A stretch of 7,986 bases of DNA from Bacillota bacterium (GTDB taxonomy: Bacteria; Bacillota; Clostridia; Clostridiales; Clostridiaceae), in assembly GCA_023424785.1 (NCBI GenBank), contig JAFADP010000009.1, positions 1 through 7,986 on the forward strand. Reading direction: 5' to 3'. Shown here piece by piece: positions 1-5,392 of the stretch (position 1 is the stretch's first letter; every line of letters starts with the position of its first letter). Position numbers and translations under genes: made by a program. A model generated the notes under the pieces. It made no database searches. It was given only the letters and a program-made list of their open reading frames with translations, and had not been told where the DNA came from.

Positions 1-279
1 TTATGTTCAACACTAACTTTAAACAAGGAATATGTAGCAATTGAAGAAGCTCCAGATTACTTCGTTGTTATAGACGATAAAAATGATGAGACTGTATGTA
101 AGAAATCAAGATTTATAGTAATAGAAGATGGGGGTATAACTAAGAAATTAAAAGCGACTTTAACAGAGTTAAATTATCAATTAGAAAATGGATGTAGAGA
201 TATTAAGCAATTTAATATTAGGAAGAATTCAAAAGGTGAAATAAAGGAAATAAGTATAAAATTTAAATATAACGATTAA
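1..279 (+). CDS. 3' end of an unrecognised protein
   Basis: The frame is open from the first base to a TAA at 277-279, giving the last 92 residues of a protein whose start lies outside the window. The fragment begins LCSTLTLNKEYVAIEE and ends ISIKFKYND. It is charged and soluble in appearance, with alternating short hydrophobic stretches such as YFVVIDD and RFIVIED that suggest beta strands. There is no membrane segment and no motif I recognise. The leuA leader promoter begins only 15 bases after the stop, and no terminator hairpin lies between them, so some read-through into the leader is possible. I do not assign a function. It is called coding because of the uninterrupted frame and clostridial codon use. 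Confidence 0.6.
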   Translation, partial: LCSTLTLNKEYVAIEEAPDYFVVIDDKNDETVCKKSRFIVIEDGGITKKLKATLTELNYQLENGCRDIKQFNIRKNSKGEIKEISIKFKYND

Positions 280-294
280 TTAATTAAACATATA

Positions 295-323
295 TTGACA
301 ATAAATATAAGTTATAGTATTAT
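295..323 (+). promoter_or_regulatory. Sigma-A promoter of the leuA leader
   Basis: A perfect -35 TTGACA (295-300) is followed by a 17-base spacer and a near-perfect -10 TATTAT (318-323). Transcription should start near 330, just ahead of the T-box, and about 525 nt before the leuA start codon. The promoter looks strong and constitutive, so leuA control is expected to act mostly on elongation through the leader. Confidence 0.85.
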
Positions 324-344
324 TGGATATAAATCTATATTTAC

Positions 345-552
345 AAGCTATGATTGAGAGTAGTAGATAGAAAGAAGTTTTTAAGAGAGTTGGGATATGG
401 TGAGAGCCCGCAAATGTTCACTTTCGAACTTGCTCATGAGCTGAAAGATTAAAAGTCTTTCCGGCATAATGTTTATGTCGTTATATTAATTAAGTATAAT
501 TTTGGATGGTACCGCGTAAATGCTCCAATTAAGAGTATTTACGTGTTTTTTT
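345..552 (+). promoter_or_regulatory. T-box leader, leucine-specific
   Basis: This is a tRNA-sensing T-box riboswitch. The stem I landmarks are an AGTA-containing segment near 357-366, AAGAGAG near 382-388, and a GGG..GGTGAGAGCCC distal hairpin. The specifier follows the usual GAA (426-428) and reads CTT (429-431), a leucine codon, followed by GCTCATGAGC. A small stem III hairpin is visible at 463-479 (CATAA/TTATG). The T-box core GGATGGTACCGCG occupies 504-516. Its bulge TGGT ends in T510, which can pair with the A discriminator expected on tRNA-Leu. By family knowledge, uncharged tRNA-Leu stabilises the antiterminator and lets transcription continue to leuA. The leucine assignment agrees with the downstream gene. 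The 5' boundary is approximate. Confidence 0.93.
513..552 (+). terminator. T-box intrinsic terminator
   Basis: CGTAAATGCTC (515-525) pairs with GAGTATTTACG (533-543) along 11 positions, one of them G-U, around a 7-base loop, and is followed by seven T residues (546-552). The 5' arm overlaps the end of the T-box core, so the terminator and the tRNA-stabilised antiterminator are mutually exclusive, as in other T-boxes. Confidence 0.9.
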
Positions 553-560
553 ATTTATCT

Positions 561-638
561 GATGTCTAGCCGTTGTAACACTCCCTTGTTCTATATAACA
601 GGGAGCTAACAACTGACACGACCCTAGATTAACTCATC
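561..638 (+). other. Unassigned multi-helix RNA element in leuA leader
   Basis: Between the T-box terminator and leuA the transcript can fold into a nested structure. CTCCCT (581-586) pairs with AGGGAG (600-605) and is extended by GTT/AAC (588-590/597-599). Below an internal loop, GTTGT (572-576) pairs with ACAAC (609-613). At the base TCTAG (565-569) pairs with CTAGA (624-628), and GATG (561-564) can pair with CATC (635-638). A 12-bp terminator-like hairpin follows directly. The layout of aptamer-like fold then terminator resembles a second regulatory RNA in tandem with the T-box. I could not match it to a riboswitch class I know; the conserved sequences of ykkC-type (guanidine/ppGpp/PRPP) RNAs are absent. 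The base pairs are read from the sequence; a regulatory role is inference. Confidence 0.45.
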
Positions 639-641
639 TAA

Positions 642-684
642 ATTCAGTAGGAGATAAAAACTCCTACTGAATAAGTTTCGTTTT
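642..684 (+). terminator. Second terminator-like hairpin in leuA leader
   Basis: ATTCAGTAGGAG (642-653) and CTCCTACTGAAT (661-672) form a perfect 12-bp stem with a 7-base A-rich loop. The following AAGTTTCGTTTT is T-rich but broken, so termination may be partial. Its position 170 bases before the leuA start suggests a second attenuation checkpoint after the T-box. The GGAG/CTCC core could also pair with the CTCCC and GGGAG arms of the preceding element, which would allow alternative folds. Confidence 0.6.
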
Positions 685-708
685 ATAAAGATACATATAT
701 ATTTTTCT

Positions 709-735
709 AGAGGTGATAAAATAATGGGATTATAA
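709..735 (+). other. Three-codon mini-ORF with strong SD
   Basis: AGAGGTG (709-715) is a good Shine-Dalgarno sequence placed 8 bases before ATG GGA TTA TAA (724-735), which encodes Met-Gly-Leu-stop. A similar string, ATGGGGTTATA, recurs at 772-782 without a well-placed ribosome site and would encode MGLYIN. The SD is as good as those of the real genes here, so a ribosome could load, but nothing shows that the mini-ORF is functional. It may be a decayed start region. Confidence 0.2.
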
Positions 736-756
736 AAGTCGACAGGAAGGTAATAG

Positions 757-824
757 TTATAGTAAAGCTTTATGGGGTTATATATAAACTGAAAATATTA
801 TATATAGCAAGTTAATTACTATAA
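757..824 (+). repeat. Long AT-rich inverted repeat before leuA
   Basis: The outer arms TTATAGTAA (757-765) and TTACTATAA (816-824) are perfectly complementary. AGCTT (766-770) can pair with AAGTT (809-813, one G-U), and the inner arms TATATATAA (779-787) and TTATATATA (798-806) close on a 10-base loop. The hairpin of about 68 nt ends 16 bases before the leuA ribosome binding site, which itself stays outside the stem. It has no T-tract, so it is not a terminator. It could protect the processed 5' end of the leuA mRNA or may simply reflect AT-rich sequence. Confidence 0.45.
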
Positions 825-854
825 AAATGCAGCATTTACAAGGGGGAAAGTTTA

Positions 855-2525
855 ATGTTAAATTATAAAAAATATAAAAGATTTCAAACAATAAATTTCA
901 AGGAGAGAACATGGCCTAATAAAAGTATAACTAAGGCTCCAATTTGGTGTTCAGTAGATTTAAGGGATGGTAATCAAGCACTAGTTAATCCAATGACTGT
1001 GGAAGAAAAAATTGAAATGTTTAATCTTTTAGTAGAACTAGGGTTTAAAGAAATCGAAATAGGTTTCCCATCAGCATCACAAATAGAATATGATTTTTTA
1101 AGAACATTAGTTGAAAAACAATTAATACCAGATGATGTTATAGTTCAAGTGTTAACTCAAGCAAGACCACACTTAATAAAAAGAACTTTTGAAGCATTAA
1201 AAGATGTTAAAAAAGCAGTTGTACACATATATAATTCTACATCAATTCTTCAAAGAGATGTTGTTTTTAATATGAGTAAGGAAGAAATAAAACAAATTGC
1301 AATAGATGGAACTAAATTAGTAAAAGAATATGTTAAGGATTTTCCAGGAGAAATAATACTAGAATATTCTCCAGAAAGCTTTACTGGTACAGAGGTTGAT
1401 TATGCACTTGAAGTGTGTGATGCAGTATGTGATACATGGGGGGCATCTAAAGATAATAAGGTTATTATAAATCTTCCATCTACAGTAGAAATGGATACTC
1501 CAAATGTTTTTGCAGATCAAATAGAATGGATGTGTACACACTTTAAAGAAAGAGAGAGGGTTATTGTAAGTGTTCATCCACATAATGATAGAGGTACTGC
1601 TGTTGCATCAGCAGAACTTGCATTACTTGCAGGAGCTGATAGAGTTGAAGGAACTTTATTTGGAAATGGAGAAAGAACAGGTAATGTTGATATATTAAAT
1701 GTTGCATATAATATGTTTTCTCAAGGTGTAAATCCTGAATTAAATCTTGAAAACATTGAGAAGATAATTGATGTATATGAAAGATGTTGTAAGATACCAG
1801 TTCATATAAGACATCCATATGCAGGAGAGCTAGTATTTACTGCATTTTCAGGCTCACATCAAGATGCAATAAATAAAGGTATGACTAAGTATAAAGAAAG
1901 AGAAGGTCAATATTGGGAAGTTCCTTATTTACCAATAGATCCAAGTGACTTGGGAAGAGAATATGAAGCATTAGTAAGAATTAATAGTCAATCAGGAAAA
2001 GGCGGAGTAGCATTTGTAATGGATAAATACTTTGGATATAAGATGCCAAAGGCTATGCATAAAGAATTTGCAGATGTAATACAAAAAATATCTGAAGTTA
2101 AGGGTGAAGTAGCACCACAATTAATTATGGATAAATTTAATGAGGAGTATCTTGAAGTACAAGGACCATTTAAGTTTAAAAAGTGTAAAGTAAGTGATAT
2201 GGCAGATAATTCGAATCCAGATGCTGATACAAAGATAACAGTAAATATTGAATACAATAAAAAGGATATGGAACTAGTTGGAGTAGGAAATGGACCAATA
2301 GATTCATTAAAGAGAGCACTTTATGATGCTGGTTTAGTTGATACAACAATAATAGATTATACAGAGCATTCTCTAGGAAAAGGATCTGAGGCAAAGGCAG
2401 CAGCTTATGTATATATGAAGAGAAATGATAATAATAAAGAGACTTTTGGTGTAGGGGTAAATAGTAATATTACTTTAGCATCAGTAAAAGCTGTATTTAG
2501 TGCTTTAAATAGATTATATAGATAA
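855..2525 (+). CDS. leuA: 2-isopropylmalate synthase (long LeuA type)
   Basis: This 556-residue cytoplasmic enzyme condenses acetyl-CoA with 2-oxoisovalerate to give 2-isopropylmalate, the committed step of leucine synthesis. The TIM-barrel part (about 30-310) carries the metal-binding and catalytic motif DLRDGNQAL (35-43), the HPHNDRG motif with metal ligands His241 and His243, and GNGERTGN (270-277). A linker follows, and the last 130 or so residues form the LeuA dimer/regulatory domain that gives leucine feedback inhibition in this family. Length and motifs fit the long form typified by Mycobacterium and found in many clostridia. The start is supported by AAGGGGG (840-846), 8 bases before the ATG. 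The gene stands alone: a terminator follows and no leuB, leuC or leuD lies in the window. Control is by the leucine T-box and possibly by the extra leader structures. Confidence 0.96.
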   Translation: MLNYKKYKRFQTINFKERTWPNKSITKAPIWCSVDLRDGNQALVNPMTVEEKIEMFNLLVELGFKEIEIGFPSASQIEYDFLRTLVEKQLIPDDVIVQVLTQARPHLIKRTFEALKDVKKAVVHIYNSTSILQRDVVFNMSKEEIKQIAIDGTKLVKEYVKDFPGEIILEYSPESFTGTEVDYALEVCDAVCDTWGASKDNKVIINLPSTVEMDTPNVFADQIEWMCTHFKERERVIVSVHPHNDRGTAVASAELALLAGADRVEGTLFGNGERTGNVDILNVAYNMFSQGVNPELNLENIEKIIDVYERCCKIPVHIRHPYAGELVFTAFSGSHQDAINKGMTKYKEREGQYWEVPYLPIDPSDLGREYEALVRINSQSGKGGVAFVMDKYFGYKMPKAMHKEFADVIQKISEVKGEVAPQLIMDKFNEEYLEVQGPFKFKKCKVSDMADNSNPDADTKITVNIEYNKKDMELVGVGNGPIDSLKRALYDAGLVDTTIIDYTEHSLGKGSEAKAAAYVYMKRNDNNKETFGVGVNSNITLASVKAVFSALNRLYR

Positions 2526-2532
2526 AATTATT

Positions 2533-2569
2533 AATTAAAGGTATGAATTTTATTCATGCCTTTAATTTT
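2533..2569 (+). terminator. leuA terminator
   Basis: TTAAAGGTATGAAT (2535-2548) pairs with ATTCATGCCTTTAA (2552-2565) with one G-U and a 3-base loop, extended by two A-T pairs. The tail is TTTTA. It begins 8 bases after the leuA stop and makes leuA a single-gene unit. Confidence 0.85.
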
Positions 2570-2671
2570 ATAATTTATATATAAATATTAAAATATATTT
2601 AGTATGATTGATGAATATATTGGAATAATAACACAAATTTATGTTTAAGATACAAATATTTTGAAAAAAGG

Positions 2672-2700
2672 TTGATTTTATGTAGTGATGTATATATAAT
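2672..2700 (+). promoter_or_regulatory. Promoter of the glycine riboswitch-symporter unit
   Basis: TTGATT (2672-2677), a 17-base spacer and a perfect TATAAT (2695-2700) predict a start near 2707, about 15 bases before the first conserved base of the riboswitch. The remaining sequence from 2570 to 2670 is AT-rich, and I see nothing else in it. Confidence 0.8.
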
Positions 2701-2720
2701 AATTATTGTAATTTAATATT

Positions 2721-2890
2721 TTTCGGATGAAGATAGCGGGAGAGAAATGATTAATTCATTCACCGAAGAGGGAAAATCTTTCAGGTACAGGGACCGTTAT
2801 TGGACGAGACTTTGGAGAGACTCATTAAATTGAGCACCGAAGGAGCAAGACAAATTAGTCGAAACTTTCAGGTAAAAGGACAGAGGGATA
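2721..2890 (+). promoter_or_regulatory. Tandem glycine riboswitch (gcvT class)
   Basis: Two consecutive glycine aptamers are visible. Aptamer 1 has ATAGCGG (2733-2739) pairing with CCGTTAT (2794-2800), with the conserved GCGGGAGAG, CACCGAAGAGGGAAAA, TTTCAGGTACAGGGACCG segments between. Aptamer 2 repeats the pattern: TTTGGAGAG, GCACCGAAGGAGCAAG, GAAACTTTCAGG, TAAAAGGACAGAGG. Its P1 is CTTTG (2810-2814) with CAGAG (2881-2885). The leader before aptamer 1 and the linker TTGGACGAGA may form the kink-turn known for this class. Glycine binding is established for the class. Upstream of a transporter it is expected to shut expression off when glycine is plentiful, unlike the gcvT operon where it activates. 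Confidence 0.95.
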
Positions 2891-2946
2891 TAGGGCTTTT
2901 TTTGCGTTATGTATTCTCTCTAATAAAAAATAAGGGGGATTTTTTT
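2882..2946 (+). terminator. Glycine riboswitch expression platform
   Basis: TCTCTCT (2915-2921) can pair either with AGAGGGA (2882-2888), which contains most of the 3' strand of aptamer-2 P1, or with AGGGGGA (2933-2939), which is the symporter Shine-Dalgarno region. The second hairpin has an 11-base loop and is followed directly by seven T residues (2940-2946), so it can both terminate transcription and bury the ribosome site. With glycine bound, P1 holds 2881-2885, freeing TCTCTCT for the OFF hairpin. Without glycine the upstream pairing wins. The pairings are read from the sequence; the mechanism is inferred. Confidence 0.7.
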
Positions 2947-2949
2947 ATT

Positions 2950-4317
2950 ATGAAAGAGATTCTAGAAAGCATCAATAATTTTATTTGGGGGCCACCTCTT
3001 TTAATGTTATTGGTTGGAACAGGTATTTATTTAACAATTAGATTAAAGTTATTACAAGTATTTAAATTACCATTAGCTTTAAAATATGTATTTTGTAAAG
3101 ATGAAGAAGCTAATGATAAAAATGCAAACGGAGATGTATCAAGCTTTGGTGCACTATGTACAGCATTATCAGCAACAATTGGTACTGGAAATATTGTTGG
3201 TGTAGCAACAGCTATTAAAACTGGTGGACCAGGAGCTTTATTATGGATGTGGCTTGCAGCATTCTTTGGTATGGCAACAAAGTATGCAGAAGGAGTTCTT
3301 GCAATAAAGTATAGAGTTAAAGATGAAAATGGAGAAATGGCTGGAGGGCCAATGTATTACATAGAAAAAGGGTTAGGATATAAATGGCTTGCTAAGCTAT
3401 TTGCACTTTTAGGTGTTGGTGTTGCATTTTTAGGTATTGGAACATTTGCACAAGTTAATTCAATAGCCGAAGGGCTAAAGAGTTCATTTAATGTACCTTT
3501 ATGGATTACTGCAATTTTAGTTACAGTAGCAGTAGCATTAGTTACTTTAGGTGGAATTAAAAGAATATCAAAAGTTTCAGAAACAATAGTGCCATTTATG
3601 GCTATTTTGTACATATTAGGAGCATTAATTGTTCTAGGATTTAACATACCAGCAATTCCTGCAGCTTTATCATTAGTAGTAAGAAGTGCATTCAGTCCAG
3701 AGGCAACTCTTGGAGGAGTAGCAGGTATAACAGTTCAAATGGCTATACAAAAGGGTGTAGGAAGAGGAGTATTCTCTAACGAAGCAGGTCTTGGAAGTGC
3801 ACCAATTGCAGCTGCTGCAGCAAAAACAAATTCAGCAGTAAGACAAGGTCTTATATCTATGACTGGTACATTTTTTGATACTATAGTTATTTGTACAATG
3901 ACAGGTCTTGCAATAATTATTACAGGTTCATATACAAGTTCAGCAGAAGGTGCTGCGTTAACAACAAGTGCATTTACAACAGGATTACCTGCTGCTATTA
4001 GCTTTATAGGTAAGTATATTGTTAATATAGGACTTATATTCTTTGCATTTACAACAATACTAGGATGGAATTATTATGGTGAAAAGTGCATGCAATATTT
4101 ATCAGGTGTAAAAGCAATATTACCATATAAAATAATATTTATAATACTAGTTGCTATAGGACCATTCCTTTCTTTAGATTTAATTTTTGTAATTGCAGAT
4201 ATAGTTAATGGATTAATGGCATTCCCTAACCTAGTTGGTTTAATTGGATTAAGGAAAATTGTAATTCAGGAAACTGAATTATTCTTTAATGATTTTAAAT
4301 TGAAGAAAGCAGCATAG
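2950..4317 (+). CDS. Sodium:alanine/glycine symporter (AGCS family)
   Basis: This 455-residue inner-membrane protein belongs to the alanine or glycine:cation symporter family (AlsT/DagA/YaaJ group) and imports small neutral amino acids with Na+. The family N-terminus WGPPLLMLLVGTGIYLT (13-29) forms the first membrane segment. TGNIVG (79-84), GGPGALLWMW (92-101) and FSNEAGLGSAP (275-285) are the conserved substrate and ion regions. About ten hydrophobic helices follow one another to the C-terminus. The ATG at 2950 is preferred, with AAGGGGG at 2932-2938. An in-frame TTG at 2800 extends the frame by 50 codons, but those bases are the riboswitch. The glycine riboswitch argues that glycine is a physiological substrate; alanine or both remain possible. 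The protein is full length with a terminator just behind it. Confidence 0.94.
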   Translation: MKEILESINNFIWGPPLLMLLVGTGIYLTIRLKLLQVFKLPLALKYVFCKDEEANDKNANGDVSSFGALCTALSATIGTGNIVGVATAIKTGGPGALLWMWLAAFFGMATKYAEGVLAIKYRVKDENGEMAGGPMYYIEKGLGYKWLAKLFALLGVGVAFLGIGTFAQVNSIAEGLKSSFNVPLWITAILVTVAVALVTLGGIKRISKVSETIVPFMAILYILGALIVLGFNIPAIPAALSLVVRSAFSPEATLGGVAGITVQMAIQKGVGRGVFSNEAGLGSAPIAAAAAKTNSAVRQGLISMTGTFFDTIVICTMTGLAIIITGSYTSSAEGAALTTSAFTTGLPAAISFIGKYIVNIGLIFFAFTTILGWNYYGEKCMQYLSGVKAILPYKIIFIILVAIGPFLSLDLIFVIADIVNGLMAFPNLVGLIGLRKIVIQETELFFNDFKLKKAA

Positions 4318-4324
4318 TTTATAT

Positions 4325-4367
4325 AGTTGGTACAAGAGAAATTCTTGTACCAACTTTTTTTGTTTTT
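4325..4367 (+). terminator. Symporter terminator
   Basis: AGTTGGTACAAGA (4325-4337) and TCTTGTACCAACT (4343-4355) form a perfect 13-bp stem with a 5-base loop. The T-tract runs 4355-4361 and continues as G then TTTTT. It starts 8 bases after the stop codon and is the clearest terminator in the window. Confidence 0.95.
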
Positions 4368-4388
4368 GTAGAAGAACTATATTATAAT
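4360..4388 (+). promoter_or_regulatory. Probable promoter of the HAD phosphatase gene
   Basis: A perfect -10 TATAAT (4383-4388) lies 17 bases after TTGTTT (4360-4365), which overlaps the T-tract of the preceding terminator. Transcription would begin near 4395, at the Shine-Dalgarno sequence itself, giving an unusually short 5' leader of about 11 bases. The -35 is weak, so the promoter may be modest. Confidence 0.5.
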
Positions 4389-4405
4389 TGACATGAGGTG
4401 ATTTA

Positions 4406-5047
4406 ATGATAAAAGCAATATTATTTGATTTAGATGGAACACTCTTAGACACAAATGAATTAATATATAATTCATTTCGTCATACATTTAATGAATTTGT
4501 AAATAGAGAAGTTTCAAAATCAGAAATAACTAGTTTATATGGGAAACCTTTAGAATATAGTTTTTCAAATTATACTGAAGATAAAGAATTAGTAAATAAA
4601 ATGATAAAAGTATATAGAGAATATAATCTTAAGCATCATGATAATATGTGTGCTCCTTTTGATGGAGTAGTTGAACTATTAACAAAGTTAAAAAATAAAG
4701 GCATAAAATTAGGGATAGTAACTTCTAAGAAAAAAGATACTGCTGTTAGAGGAATGGAAATTGGTAATATAATTAAATTTATGGATGTTATTATTACTCC
4801 AGAACTTACTGAAAAGCATAAACCAGATGGAGAGCCTGCATTAAAGGCATGTGAGATATTAAATGTAAATCCTAATGAAACTATTATGGTTGGAGATAGT
4901 AGTTATGATTTATTATGTGGAAAAAGAGCAGGATGTTATACTTGTGGAGTATATTATACAGCAATAAATATAGAAGAACTTTTAGAAGTACAACCTACAT
5001 ATATGATAAAACATCCATTAGATATTTTAGAATTAATTAGGGCTTAG
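4406..5047 (+). CDS. ppaX: HAD phosphatase, PpaX-like pyrophosphatase
   Basis: This 213-residue cytoplasmic HAD-superfamily hydrolase resembles Bacillus PpaX, which hydrolyses the pyrophosphate released when HPr kinase/phosphorylase dephosphorylates Ser-P HPr. All four HAD motifs are present: DLDGT (8-12, nucleophile Asp8 and acid Asp10), VTSK with Thr106, the lysine of HKPDGEP (Lys139), and GDSSYD (163-168, Asp164 and Asp168). The helical cap lies between motifs I and II. The N-terminal FDLDGTLLDTNELI and length (PpaX is about 216 residues) favour PpaX over phosphoglycolate phosphatase, its closest alternative. GAGGTG (4395-4400) lies 5 bases before the ATG. Unlike in Bacillus, hprK is not adjacent, so the substrate assignment rests on sequence resemblance only. 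Confidence 0.8.
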   Translation: MIKAILFDLDGTLLDTNELIYNSFRHTFNEFVNREVSKSEITSLYGKPLEYSFSNYTEDKELVNKMIKVYREYNLKHHDNMCAPFDGVVELLTKLKNKGIKLGIVTSKKKDTAVRGMEIGNIIKFMDVIITPELTEKHKPDGEPALKACEILNVNPNETIMVGDSSYDLLCGKRAGCYTCGVYYTAINIEELLEVQPTYMIKHPLDILELIRA

Positions 5048-5056
5048 TAAAGCCCT
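5039..5056. terminator. Shared hairpin between convergent ppaX and acyP
   Basis: AGGGCTT (5039-5045) and AAGCCCT (5050-5056) form a perfect 7-bp stem with a 4-base loop. The hairpin contains the ppaX stop codon (5045-5047) and ends at the base before the acyP stop, so only 9 bases separate the two genes. The + side is followed by TTTAATATTTTATTTT, a reasonable T-rich tail. The minus side has a poorer tail, so termination of acyP may be weaker. Confidence 0.7.
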
Positions 5057-5329
5057 TTAATATTTTATTTTAAATGAGTTTTCATCATGTACTAAATCTA
5101 TTTTATCTATTAAAATATCATCAACTCTTATAAAAAGAGTTCCTTTTTTTATATTTGATAAAAATTTTAATATTTTATTTTCATCTCCTTGAACTTCTAT
5201 TTCTACAGTTCCATCATCCATATTTTTCACATATCCTGTTAAGTTATACATAGCTGCTGTGCTTTGAGAAAAAAATCTAAAGCCCACACCTTGAACTATT
5301 CCTTTAACTGTAATATGATATCTATTCAT
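5057..5329 (-). CDS. acyP: Acylphosphatase
   Basis: This 90-residue soluble enzyme hydrolyses the carboxyl-phosphate bond of acyl phosphates such as acetyl phosphate and 1,3-bisphosphoglycerate. The family signature GIVQGVGFR (10-18) supplies the phosphate-binding loop and catalytic Arg18. The second signature, GYVKNMDDGTVEI (32-44), supplies the catalytic Asn36. The length is typical of a stand-alone acylphosphatase. On the minus strand AGGAG (5338-5342) lies 8 bases before the ATG. The gene converges on ppaX and diverges from ndk. A link with acetyl-phosphate metabolism is plausible, but nothing in the neighbours shows it. Confidence 0.95.
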   Translation of the reverse strand: MNRYHITVKGIVQGVGFRFFSQSTAAMYNLTGYVKNMDDGTVEIEVQGDENKILKFLSNIKKGTLFIRVDDILIDKIDLVHDENSFKIKY

Positions 5330-5362
5330 ATTATCATCTCCTGTATATAAGAATATATAAAT

Positions 5363-5392
5363 AGTATATCATACAAGAAAAAATGTTTACAA
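5363..5392 (-). promoter_or_regulatory. Promoter of acyP, overlapping the ndk promoter
   Basis: Read on the minus strand, TTGTAA (complement of 5387-5392) is followed by an 18-base spacer and TATACT (complement of 5363-5368). The start would fall near 5356, about 26 bases before the acyP start codon. The -35 occupies the same base pairs as the ndk -35. Confidence 0.6.

Noticed and set aside
561..672. ykkC-type riboswitch (guanidine, ppGpp or PRPP) before leuA
   Set aside because: CTAG, ACACG and the leuA context suggested it, but the conserved GGGUUCCG and ACGGAAGG-type segments are missing.
561..672. Small mobile element (MITE-like) inserted in the leuA leader
   Set aside because: The inverted repeats are internal hairpins, and no terminal inverted repeats or target duplication could be found at the edges.
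1988..2257. Antisense open frame within leuA
   Set aside because: It is a shadow of the leuA frame with no ribosome site, no family resemblance and implausible composition. The same applies to the antisense frames at 1359-1583, 1561-1818 and 2176-2394.
2800..2949. Fifty-codon N-terminal extension of the symporter from a TTG codon
   Set aside because: These bases are glycine riboswitch aptamer 2 and its expression platform, and no ribosome site precedes the TTG. The start at 2950 has AAGGGGG upstream and matches the family N-terminus.
3357..3647. Antisense open frame within the symporter gene
   Set aside because: It mirrors the codon bias of the membrane protein on the other strand; no start signals or recognisable domain. 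The antisense frames at 5730-5951 (ndk) and 6356-6562 (add) are rejected for the same reason.
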